64,000 bases of DNA. Origin: Eubacterium sp. Its GTDB lineage: Bacteria > Bacillota > Clostridia > Lachnospirales > Lachnospiraceae. The position numbers and the translations under genes were made by a program. The notes under the pieces are model-generated. The model was not told where the DNA came from, searched no databases, and was given only the letters and a program-made list of their open reading frames with translations. Shown here piece by piece: positions 17,118 to 27,101 of the stretch. Where the stretch lies: NCBI GenBank assembly GCA_024684035.1, contig JAIKXQ010000117.1, positions 1 to 64,000 of the forward strand. Direction: 5' to 3'. The first letter of the stretch is position 1. The number at the start of each line of letters is the position of its first letter.

Positions 17118-17990
17118 TCACTCTGCCTGACCTGCTTCCCCGTCTCCGGACTCGGGATTCCCGGTACCGGCATTTTTGTCGTCCGTCTCATCCCCGCCCA
17201 TGACAGCCAACTGCATATCCGCTGCCCAGTAGGGGTAAAAATCATAATTGAAATGAATGCCGTCCGGCGCGTACAGATCCGCATTCGCGGAAGTTGTCTC
17301 CGTCGTATCAATGTAATGCACGCCCTTGGACTTGCACATTTCCTTCAACACCTGATTGTACTGCGCATAATTCGCCAGATTTCCGGATACCGCATAGGCT
17401 GCATCCTGAGGCGCCATAATATCATTCACATAAATCTCCGTTCCCGGAAGATTCTGTTTGAGCTGATCGATGTATTCTCCATACCTGGCCACCCAGCCCT
17501 CCGGTGAGCCTCCCACATTATTCGTTAGATCATTCATACCGTAACAGATAAAGATCTGGGATGGATTCAACGCCTTCAGCGTGTCCATGTGTCCCGGAAT
17601 CGAATCAATGTTATCACCCTTTGCCGCCAGAACTCTGTCTTTGGAAAGGAAACCAAAGTCTATAAAGCCCTCGGATCTGGAATCTCCCAGAATCGCATAG
17701 TTCTTGAAGAGTTCCCACACATCGATCTGTCCGTCCTGAAACTGCTTCCTGCGCTCTGCTCGGGCAAGTTCCTCTTTCTTCTTCTGAATCTCGCGGATCT
17801 TCCCCTGAACCGAGGACACATCTCCCTGCTCCTGCTGTTCCAGAAAAGCGACTCCCTTACTTATTTCTGATGTAGAAACAGCGGCCTTTCCGCCGCCCCC
17901 TGCAATGGAACAAACAACTACAACAAGTGCTATAACCACGACAGCTCCCACTGTCACGCGTAGAATTGTTCTATCCTGTGTATTTCTCAT
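17118..17990 (-). CDS. Membrane-anchored SGNH/GDSL hydrolase
   Basis: 290 residues with an N-terminal signal anchor (TILRVTVGAVVVIALVVVVCSIAGGGG), then a charged helical linker rich in Lys/Glu (~45-85). The SGNH domain shows block I AILGDSRSEG, block III CYGMNDLTNN and block V APDGIHFN. It probably acts outside the membrane as an O-acetylesterase or acetyltransferase on the same polymer as the MBOAT and DHHW proteins. It is first in the operon. An in-frame GTG at 18002 is an alternative start; GGGGAG four bases before the ATG favours the shorter protein. Confidence 0.83.
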   Translation of the reverse strand: MRNTQDRTILRVTVGAVVVIALVVVVCSIAGGGGKAAVSTSEISKGVAFLEQQEQGDVSSVQGKIREIQKKKEELARAERRKQFQDGQIDVWELFKNYAILGDSRSEGFIDFGFLSKDRVLAAKGDNIDSIPGHMDTLKALNPSQIFICYGMNDLTNNVGGSPEGWVARYGEYIDQLKQNLPGTEIYVNDIMAPQDAAYAVSGNLANYAQYNQVLKEMCKSKGVHYIDTTETTSANADLYAPDGIHFNYDFYPYWAADMQLAVMGGDETDDKNAGTGNPESGDGEAGQAE

Positions 17991-18036
17991 TCCGCTCCCC
18001 ACTCATCTCAACGGTATTTTGTCAAACTTATTAAAA

Positions 18037-18064
18037 ATTATACTAAGTTAATAAATATAATCAA
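18037..18064 (-). promoter_or_regulatory. Promoter of the O-acetylation operon
   Basis: On the minus strand TTGATT, 16 bases, then TATAAT preceded by TAG. It lies 47 bases upstream of the first gene of the five-gene operon. Confidence 0.75.
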
Positions 18065-18094
18065 AGAATTTTGTATTACTTTTTTGTTAAGTTG

Positions 18095-18137
18095 CGTTTT
18101 GTGTTATAGAAATTCCGGAGGAATTTCCTATAACACA
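18095..18137. repeat. Palindromic repeat copy, arm variant GTGTTATAG
   Basis: TTTTGTGTTATAGAAATTCC pairs with GGAATTTCCTATAACACAAAA apart from one bulged base. The left flank GCGTTTTG matches other family members. It lies between the tRNA-Gly terminator and the O-acetylation promoter. Confidence 0.8.
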
Positions 18138-18167
18138 AAAAAAGCGGATCGAAAAACCGATCCGCTT
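18137..18167 (-). terminator. Terminator of tRNA-Gly
   Basis: The 10-bp stem AAGCGGATCG/CGATCCGCTT has a 6-base loop, and seven T follow on the minus strand. It begins eight bases past the tRNA. Confidence 0.93.
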
Positions 18168-18174
18168 CTCAGCG

Positions 18175-18246
18175 AGCGCGAGACGGGATTCGAACCCGCG
18201 ACCCCAACCTTGGCAAGGTTGTACTCCACCCCTGAGCCACTCGCGC
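18175..18246 (-). tRNA. tRNA-Gly (anticodon GCC)
   Basis: The 72-base cloverleaf has acceptor stem GCGCGAG/CTCGCGC, D-arm GGCTCAGGGGTGGAGTA, anticodon stem CAACC/GGTTG around loop TTGCCAA, and T-arm GCGGGTTCGAATCCCGT. CCA is not encoded. Confidence 0.96.
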
Positions 18247-18284
18247 ATAACTTCTGTCAGCTCTCTGTCGCGCTGACAAAAGAT

Positions 18285-18313
18285 AATATACATGAAACCA
18301 GACGCATTGTCAA
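18285..18313 (-). promoter_or_regulatory. Promoter of tRNA-Gly
   Basis: TTGACA, 17 bases, TATATT on the minus strand, 38 bases before the mature tRNA. Confidence 0.85.
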
Positions 18314-18357
18314 CATTTTTTCTCTGACTTTTTTGATGTCTTTTTGATAACGGTTCT

Positions 18358-19128
18358 TTACCTCTGCAACAGTGCACTGAGAATGTATCTGTTGTGAGGA
18401 AAGTTCTTCTGGGAAATGTTCTCCAGCCGGATCAGATCCGCGTCGATCCACAACTCCTCTGCCGCCACGAGAAAATTCGCGAACATCATCCCGAAGTTCA
18501 GTTCTTCATTCCGGTGGCGCTCCAGCTTCTCCGCATCGTGCTTCTTTGTGAAGAAATGAATCCTGTTCCCGTTCACCACAAATCGCCAGGGCTGCGTGTT
18601 CAGAACCGATGGCGCCAGTCTGGCCGCCTCCAGGAGCTTCATATAATCCGGCGAGGGCTTTTCTTTGATCACGCAGAGTTTCTCCAGCGGAAGTCTCCGC
18701 GCCTCATAACGCTGCCTGGTCACCTGTCCTCTCGCATAACCGAAAGCCAATACCCCGGCAAGAGAAAGTCCGTCCTTTTCCTGCGCCGGCCCGTGCTGAC
18801 CGATTCCGGCAAACATACAGGTGCCCAGTCCCAGTGTACAAAGATACAACGCCACCTGCTGCATGAGACAGCCTACATTCATGTGACTCCTGGGTTGATC
18901 CGCTGTATAAAAGGCGATATAGTACGGACATTTGACAGGCCCCGGATGGTACAGAAGTGTCCCCCGGACACGGTTGTCCACCAGCTCAATTTTCGTGCGG
19001 TATGCATCGGACATTCCCGGCAGTTCGCTGTAAAAAGAACGGATCTTGTCCCGGATTTCTCCGCTGACTTCATCCGTCGTAAAATGTCTCACTGTTTTCC
19101 TTACAAAAATCGCCTCATAAAGGTTCAT
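18358..19128 (-). CDS. Nitroreductase family protein
   Basis: 256 residues with the FMN-binding nitroreductase fold. Signs are the N-terminal MNLYEAIFVRKTVRHF with basic residues for the flavin phosphate, VALYLCTLGLGTCMFAGIG in the middle, and EAARLAPSVLNTQPWRF for flavin contact. Members reduce nitro compounds, flavins or quinones with NAD(P)H in the cytoplasm; the physiological substrate is unknown. A near-terminal His/Lys-rich stretch (FFTKKHDAEKLERHRN) precedes a hydrophobic helix. It appears to be a single-gene unit, 81 bases upstream of the methyltransferase stop, with AGGTGG before the ATG. Confidence 0.85.
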   Translation of the reverse strand: MNLYEAIFVRKTVRHFTTDEVSGEIRDKIRSFYSELPGMSDAYRTKIELVDNRVRGTLLYHPGPVKCPYYIAFYTADQPRSHMNVGCLMQQVALYLCTLGLGTCMFAGIGQHGPAQEKDGLSLAGVLAFGYARGQVTRQRYEARRLPLEKLCVIKEKPSPDYMKLLEAARLAPSVLNTQPWRFVVNGNRIHFFTKKHDAEKLERHRNEELNFGMMFANFLVAAEELWIDADLIRLENISQKNFPHNRYILSALLQR

Positions 19129-19209
19129 ACTCTACCACCTGTCAAAATTGCCCCGCCTATTTGTAACACAATTTTAACATACCATTTCTTCATTTCAAGT
19201 GGAGAAAAA

Positions 19210-20523
19210 TTATTTCCGAAGATTTTTTCGCTTCAGAACCGTTACACACTCAATCGAACGTGTCCAGGGAAACATATCGAAAGGCCAGATCTCACCCACG
19301 TTGTAATTCTTTCTCAGGTACCGCAGATCTCTCGCCATGGTTTCAGGATCACAGGAGACATAGACGATTCTCGAGGGTTCCATTTCAAAGGCTGCCTTCA
19401 TGAAGACCTCTGTGCTTCCGCTTCTCGGCGGATCCATGAAGAGAACATCTGCCTTCTCTCCCCGTGCCGCCATTTCCGTCAGGAACCGTCCTGCGTCATC
19501 CGCGTAAAAACGTATGTTTGGTATATCATTCAGCTTCGCGTTGATCGCCGCGTCTCGGACAGCGTCTTTGTTCAGCTCTACTCCGATCACTCTGCCGGCA
19601 TCCGCTGACGCTGTAATACCGATGGTTCCGATTCCGCAGTAGGCGTCAAAAACCGTCTCCTCCCCCGTCAGCTCCGCAAGTTCAATGGCCTTGCCGTAGA
19701 GCTTCTCTGTCTGGACAGAGTTGATCTGATAAAAAGAGGACGGTGAGATCCGGAATCTGCAGCCGCAGAGGATGTCCTCGATGTATCCTTTTCCGTAGAG
19801 CGTAATGTTCCTGCTCCCCAGCACCATGCTGGTCTGTTTGTCATTGACATTCAGCACGACGGAGGTAATCTCCGGATGCGCGGCGCGAAGAGCCTTCACA
19901 AAGTTGTTCTTGGAGGGGAATACCGGAGAGGCCACCACGAGAATGACAAGAATCTGCCCGGACACATGCCCCCTTCGAATCATGACATGACGAAGCAGAC
20001 CGCTGCCGTGATCCTCATCATATATTCTCACCTTAAAGGAGAGTGCCAGCCTGCGGATGGTTCCGATGATCTCGTCCGCCTTTTGATCCTCGATGAGGCA
20101 GGAGGATACGGGAATCACATTGTGTGTTCCCTCCTCATAAATGCCGGATACGATTTTTCCGTCCCGTTTTCTCTGAAAGGCCGCGTTGACCTTGTTGCGG
20201 TAGTGGTAGGGATTCTCCATTCCCGTCACCGGACGAACCTTTGCGATCCCCTCCATGAGACATCTCACCTGTTTCTCTTTGATGGCAAGCTGTTCCTCAT
20301 AGGTGTGTCTCAGATATACGCAGCCTCCGCACTTCTTATCAATCCTGCACGTGGATGTGGCGGAAGGCTTTGCGACTTTCGCCGGCTTTGCTGTTTTCTC
20401 AGACGTTATGCTTTTTTCACCCCTCTGTCGTACCGAAGCCTTTCCTGCCTTCGCAGGTTTCCTGCCTGTATTCTTCGTGCCGGTCTTCTTTCCCCCGGCG
20501 TATCTTGCATTCCTGTTCTCCAA
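19210..20523 (-). CDS. 23S rRNA (uracil-5-)-methyltransferase RlmD/RlmCD family, TRAM-less
   Basis: 437 residues. A Lys/Arg/Ala-rich N-terminal tail (~1-55) replaces the usual TRAM domain. Then come the iron-sulfur cysteines (CRIDKKCGGCVY, final Cys near 90), a SAM-binding Rossmann domain (FDAYCGIGTIGI), the FMDPPRSG motif and catalytic Cys in VYVSCDPETMARDL. It should methylate C5 of a uridine in 23S rRNA. The other family member at the left edge keeps its TRAM. The frame opens with TTG preceded by AGAGGA; no ATG lies close by in good context. It follows pepT by 16 bases. Confidence 0.88.
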   Translation of the reverse strand: MENRNARYAGGKKTGTKNTGRKPAKAGKASVRQRGEKSITSEKTAKPAKVAKPSATSTCRIDKKCGGCVYLRHTYEEQLAIKEKQVRCLMEGIAKVRPVTGMENPYHYRNKVNAAFQRKRDGKIVSGIYEEGTHNVIPVSSCLIEDQKADEIIGTIRRLALSFKVRIYDEDHGSGLLRHVMIRRGHVSGQILVILVVASPVFPSKNNFVKALRAAHPEITSVVLNVNDKQTSMVLGSRNITLYGKGYIEDILCGCRFRISPSSFYQINSVQTEKLYGKAIELAELTGEETVFDAYCGIGTIGITASADAGRVIGVELNKDAVRDAAINAKLNDIPNIRFYADDAGRFLTEMAARGEKADVLFMDPPRSGSTEVFMKAAFEMEPSRIVYVSCDPETMARDLRYLRKNYNVGEIWPFDMFPWTRSIECVTVLKRKNLRK

Positions 20524-20538
20524 TTTCCTGTCCTCTTC

Positions 20539-21765
20539 TTACTGCGCCAGCAGGATCAAAAGCTCTGCAGTCTTTTCCATCTCCTGAATGCTGGCATATT
20601 CATATCTGCTGTGATAATTATAACCGCCGGTACAGAGGTTCGGGCAGGGAACTCCCATAAAGCTGAGAGCGGCGCCGTCCGTACCACCGCGAATAGGCTC
20701 CGTCACCGGTTCCACGCCAAGGGATCGAAGAGCTTCCTGCGCTCTTGTGATCAGTTCCATATGATCTTTCATGACCTCAGCCATGTTGGAGTACTGATCC
20801 CGGATTTCCACCTGTACCAGTTCTTTTCCGTGGATGTTGATACCGTTCACGTTCTCACTTCCGTATTTCCGGTTCATAAAGTCCGCATTCTGAAGCATGA
20901 CCTTTTTCCTCGCCGCAAACTTCTCTCTGTCATGATCCCGGATAATATAGTCGAGAACTGTCTCCTCCACATCCCCGCGGATTTTGTCCAGATGATAGAA
21001 GCCCTCGTACCTCTCTGTGTGCTCCGGCGTCTCCGCCTCCGGCAGCATGGCGTTGTATTCCATAGCCAGGCGAAGGGAATTGATCATCTTGTTCTTCGCG
21101 TCTCCGGTGTGCACACTTCTGCCGCTGATTTTCACCCTTGCCGCTGCCGCATGGAAGCACTCATACTCAAGGACGCCCAGTTTTCCGCCGTCCACGGTGT
21201 AGGCTTCTTTTGCGCCGAATCTTGACACATCGAAATTCTCGGTTCCCCTTCCCACCTCCTCGTCCGGCGTGAAGGCAACCCGGATTGGCCGGTGGCTGAT
21301 TTCCGGATGCGTGGAGAAGTACTCCAGCATATTCATAATCTCGGAAACGCCGGCCTTGTCGTCGGCACCCAGAAGAGTCGTTCCGTCTGTGGCGATGAGA
21401 TCCTCTCCCAGGTGATCCAGCAGTTCCGGGAAATCCTCTGTTGTGAGAATCTCGTCTTTCCCGTCGTAACCTTCAATAATCCTGGGCTTCACCCCTGCTC
21501 CGGAGACCGCAGGGGAGGTATCCATATGGGCAATAAAGCCCAGCGCTTTCTCCTCCGGTCCGTCGCCAGGGACAGCGGCGTAGATATAGCAGTGGTCGCG
21601 GTCATAATCCACCGTCGCTCCCAGCTCCTCAAGTTCCTTCGCAAGAAGATCCGCAAGCGCTCTCTGTTTTGCGGTGGAAGGCTGTTCCTCTGCCTCCTCC
21701 GACGACTGTGTGTCTATTTTTACATATCTGAAAAAACGTTCGACGAGTTTCGTATTTGTTATCAC
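20539..21765 (-). CDS. pepT: Peptidase T (tripeptide aminopeptidase)
   Basis: 408 residues, full length for the M20B family. Metal ligands are in GFIAHMDTSPAVSG (His, then catalytic Asp), LGADDKAGVSEIMN (bridging Asp), FTPDEEVGRGTENFDV (catalytic Glu-Glu), YTVDGG and a C-terminal His in CTGGYNYHSRYE. It removes the N-terminal residue from tripeptides in the cytoplasm using two zinc ions. The start is GTG with GGGAGG seven bases upstream. It is followed closely by the TRAM-less methyltransferase gene. Confidence 0.96.
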   Translation of the reverse strand: MITNTKLVERFFRYVKIDTQSSEEAEEQPSTAKQRALADLLAKELEELGATVDYDRDHCYIYAAVPGDGPEEKALGFIAHMDTSPAVSGAGVKPRIIEGYDGKDEILTTEDFPELLDHLGEDLIATDGTTLLGADDKAGVSEIMNMLEYFSTHPEISHRPIRVAFTPDEEVGRGTENFDVSRFGAKEAYTVDGGKLGVLEYECFHAAAARVKISGRSVHTGDAKNKMINSLRLAMEYNAMLPEAETPEHTERYEGFYHLDKIRGDVEETVLDYIIRDHDREKFAARKKVMLQNADFMNRKYGSENVNGINIHGKELVQVEIRDQYSNMAEVMKDHMELITRAQEALRSLGVEPVTEPIRGGTDGAALSFMGVPCPNLCTGGYNYHSRYEYASIQEMEKTAELLILLAQ

Positions 21766-21831
21766 TTCGCTACCTCCCTGCAGGCCGTCCTGCCATATTT
21801 TTTCTATATTTCTTCTATATCTCTTCCGGGT

Positions 21832-21860
21832 TTGAAAAAAAGCCCGGGACTCTCTATACT
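21832..21860 (+). promoter_or_regulatory. Promoter of the GH26 gene
   Basis: TTGAAA, 17 bases, TATACT on the plus strand, 99 bases before the ATG. The -10 lies at the left edge of a divergent palindromic repeat, so the transcript would begin inside it. Confidence 0.75.
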
Positions 21861-21905
21861 ATACTGTAGAAACGCCGTTTCATCTGCGTTTCTCTATACT
21901 ATAAC
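21850..21905. repeat. Divergent palindromic repeat copy
   Basis: CTCTATACTATACTGTAGAAACGC opposes GCGTTTCTCTATACTATAACA with imperfect pairing. The TATAG arms and the GCGTTT core recall the family, but the central GCAATTTCC is missing. Confidence 0.5.
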
Positions 21906-21959
21906 ACAATCGGGCAGAGGACAGCTTCCCCTCCCGAAACTCCAGGAGGAAATCTTATC

Positions 21960-22907
21960 ATGAAACCATATCTGCCTGTCAACCCGAATGCAACCCCGGA
22001 GGCCAAAGAACTGCTTGCCCGCCTCTGTCAGAACGCCGGAAAAAGAATCATCACCGGACAGCACACCCAGACCAATCCCATGGAGGAGATCGGATATATC
22101 CGTGAAAAAACCGGCCGTGAGCCAGTCCTTCGCGGCTTCGAGCTCCTGGGCTATTCCCCGAATATCAATTATGAGAACGCTTCCGAAGCCTGTCTGACGG
22201 AAGTGGAAGAAAATAAAGGAACCATGGAGACCGCTCTCCGCTGGGCCGCTTCCTGTGACGGTATCGTCACCTTCTCCTTCCACTGGTTCTCCCCCCTCTA
22301 CGGAGAAGACAAGAGTTTCTACACGGAGCACACCCCCTTTGATCCGCAAAGGGTTCTGGAAGAAGGCACTCCTGAGCGTGCAGCCTTCTACCACGATCTG
22401 GACGTGATTGCGGAAGAACTCCGGAAATTCCGGGAGGCAAAGATTCCTGTCCTCTGGCGCCCCTTCCATGAGTCCGACGGCACCTGGTTCTGGTGGGGCT
22501 CCAAAGGTCCCTCCGTTGCCAGAGACCTGTACATCCTCATGTACAACTACTATACAGGCGTCCACTGTCTGGACAACCTGCTCTGGGTGTGGAACTGCCG
22601 CACATCCGACGGTTATCCGGGGGATGCGTATGTGGATGTGATCTCCGTGGATCTCTATCTGGAAAAATACAAGCCAACGGATTACGCCGATGATTATTAC
22701 GCGCTGATCCGGAATACCAGCTCGTCCAAGGTCGCCGCTCTTGCGGAAGTCGGCTATCTGCCGGATCCGGATCTGCTGGCCGAAAGCCGGGTTCCCTGGG
22801 CCTACTACATGTGCTGGTCCAAGGAATTCTGTATCGGAGAGCAGTACAATTCTGTGGAGAATCTGCGGCGGATGTACGCGAGTGAATACGCGGTGTCGCT
22901 TCCGTAA
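21960..22907 (+). CDS. Glycoside hydrolase family 26 protein (beta-mannanase-like), cytoplasmic
   Basis: 315 residues forming a GH26-type barrel. The acid/base Glu171 is in WRPFHESDG and the nucleophile Glu263 in ALAEVGYLP; GQHTQTNP near the N-terminus and HWFSPLYG are also typical. GH26 enzymes cleave beta-1,4-mannan or related glucans. There is no signal peptide, so it would act on imported oligosaccharides, for example mannobiose or short mannans. It stands alone on the plus strand with its own promoter and palindromes on both sides. CCAGGAGGAAA gives a strong ribosome binding site. The exact substrate cannot be decided from motifs. Confidence 0.88.
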   Translation: MKPYLPVNPNATPEAKELLARLCQNAGKRIITGQHTQTNPMEEIGYIREKTGREPVLRGFELLGYSPNINYENASEACLTEVEENKGTMETALRWAASCDGIVTFSFHWFSPLYGEDKSFYTEHTPFDPQRVLEEGTPERAAFYHDLDVIAEELRKFREAKIPVLWRPFHESDGTWFWWGSKGPSVARDLYILMYNYYTGVHCLDNLLWVWNCRTSDGYPGDAYVDVISVDLYLEKYKPTDYADDYYALIRNTSSSKVAALAEVGYLPDPDLLAESRVPWAYYMCWSKEFCIGEQYNSVENLRRMYASEYAVSLP

Positions 22908-22916
22908 CTACGCCGT

Positions 22917-22963
22917 TTCTCATGGTATAGGAAATCGCTCGCTCCGCAATCTCTATACTATAA
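22917..22963. repeat. Palindromic repeat copy, arm variant GGTATAGG
   Basis: GGTATAGGAAATCGC opposes GCAATCTCTATACTA, directly after the GH26 stop codon. The arms are imperfect but clearly of the family. Confidence 0.7.
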
Positions 22964-22985
22964 CGTTCCGCTGCACGGAAGGGGA

Positions 22986-23180
22986 CAGAGTCATACACAC
23001 GAACGATAGGAAGCGAAGGACGAAAGCGCGAGCATAGCGCAGGTGCGACGAGTATGTTTGAGACCGCTTCGAATATCAACCGAAGAATACAAAGACAAAG
23101 CGGTCGAGTTTGTGAGGAGCACCTGCAATAGGCGGCGGAGCGCTGAGGACGAGAGCGACGTGTGAGCGTGTATAACTCTG
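22986..23180. repeat. Long nested palindromic element (~195 nt)
   Basis: The ends CAGAGTCATACAC and GTGTATAACTCTG pair at 12 of 13 positions. Inside, GCAGGTGC (23039) pairs with GCACCTGC (23119) and GACCGCTT (23062) with AAGCGGTC (23098), leaving a ~28-base apex. It has the same architecture as the element at 9279-9490 but a different sequence. No coding potential was recognised. A related fragment is at 7595-7626. Confidence 0.7.
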
Positions 23181-23206
23181 GTTCCTTCCTTAATCTTGAA
23201 TCCGCG

Positions 23207-23240
23207 AAGAAGCCCCGGTCATAATCGCCGGGGCTTCTTT
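23207..23240 (-). terminator. Terminator of metA
   Basis: The perfect 12-bp stem AAGAAGCCCCGG/CCGGGGCTTCTT lies just past the metA stop codon. The minus-strand 3' side is followed by CGCGG, so the T-run is weak there. On the plus strand TTTCT follows. Confidence 0.75.
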
Positions 23241-24167
23241 CTACTTAAATGCGGGCGTGCCGTACATGTCGTAGGGCGTTGCCTGGTATACGTAGTAATT
23301 GATCCAGTTCGCGTACAGTGCCGCTGAAATCGAGCGCCATCTGAGCATCGGCTTCTGTTCCGGATCGTCCCCCGGATAATAATTCACGGGTTTCTTGATC
23401 TCCAGTCCTTTTCCAAGATCTCTCTTGTACTCCGCATCCAGCGTCAGCCGGTCATACTCCGGATGTCCCTGGACAAAGATTTTTCTTCCGTCATCCGACA
23501 TACCGAGGAAAAATCCTGCCTCATCGGAATCGGTCAGCACCATGATCTCCGGGTGCTTTGCGATTTCATCCATGGGAATCTCTGTATGTCTCGAATGTGG
23601 GCAGAGGAATACGTCGTCGAAGCCGCGCACCAGCGGTATCTTGCGGTTGTGCACTCTGTGTTCGAAGAGGCCGAACATTTTTTCATCGAGATATCTCTTG
23701 TTAATTCCGTAGAAATAATACATGGCCGCCTGGGCGCTCCAGCACTGGAACATGGTGGATGTCACGTGTTTCTCGCTCCAGTCAAGAATCTCACAGAGTT
23801 CCTTCCAGTAATCCACTTCCTCAAACTCCATCAACTCGATCGGGGCTCCGGTGATGATCATTCCGTCGTAGAACTCGTTGCGGATATCCTCGAACGTTAC
23901 ATAGAACTTATTGATATGACTGATGGATCCGTTTTTGATTCTGTGGGTCGCGGGAACCATAAAGGTTATATCGATCTGAACCGGTGAATTGGACAGGCAG
24001 CGGAGAAGCTGAAGCTCCGTCGCCTCCTTCAATGGCATCAGATTCAGGATCAGGATCTGAAGCGGACGGATATCCTGGTGGATGGCCCTCTCCTCATCCA
24101 TGACGAATATATTTTCACTTTCAAGGATCTCTTTTACAGGAAGATCGTTTTGAACTTTAATTGGCAT
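23241..24167 (-). CDS. metA: Homoserine O-acetyltransferase (MetA/HTS family)
   Basis: 308 residues aligning with MetA without gaps by eye: nucleophile Cys142 in MFQCWSAQ, and His235 and Glu237 in QGHPEYDR. The acyl-donor determinant at position 111 is Glu (ITGAPIELM). In characterised MetA enzymes Glu111 selects acetyl-CoA while Gly111 selects succinyl-CoA, so I call an acetyltransferase. It makes O-acetylhomoserine, the first committed step of methionine synthesis. It is a monocistronic unit with its own terminator. No S-box or T-box was recognised upstream. Confidence 0.95.
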   Translation of the reverse strand: MPIKVQNDLPVKEILESENIFVMDEERAIHQDIRPLQILILNLMPLKEATELQLLRCLSNSPVQIDITFMVPATHRIKNGSISHINKFYVTFEDIRNEFYDGMIITGAPIELMEFEEVDYWKELCEILDWSEKHVTSTMFQCWSAQAAMYYFYGINKRYLDEKMFGLFEHRVHNRKIPLVRGFDDVFLCPHSRHTEIPMDEIAKHPEIMVLTDSDEAGFFLGMSDDGRKIFVQGHPEYDRLTLDAEYKRDLGKGLEIKKPVNYYPGDDPEQKPMLRWRSISAALYANWINYYVYQATPYDMYGTPAFK

Positions 24168-24290
24168 ACCTGTTTCTTCCTTTCTTCACTTCTGTAATCC
24201 CTGACAGATCTATCAGAATCCTCTGTCAGAACTAATCCCCATCTTACTCCAAATGCCAGCCGCTGTCAAAAAACGCAGGGCCGTCGGAGT

Positions 24291-24331
24291 GTTTTGTCTC
24301 ATAGGAAATGCGGAGCAATTTCTTATGCGAC
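24291..24331. repeat. Palindromic repeat copy, arm variant GTCTCATAGG
   Basis: GTTTTGTCTCATAGGAAATGC opposes GCAATTTCTTATGCGAC, ten bases past the ligA stop codon. Two mismatches occur in the outer arm. It may serve as the ligA transcript end. Confidence 0.82.
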
Positions 24332-24340
24332 GAAGAACTG

Positions 24341-27062
<2,722 letters not shown>

Positions 27063-27101
27063 TCTCTCTATCCTGTATCTCTACTCTCAGGAGATCATCT
27101 G

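Noticed and set aside
22908-23240. Insertion sequence or intron remnant
   Set aside because: No transposase or reverse-transcriptase reading frame and no intron domain V-like motif; only palindromes and a terminator are present.
23241-24167. Homoserine O-succinyltransferase call
   Set aside because: Residue 111 is Glu, which points to acetyl-CoA as donor.
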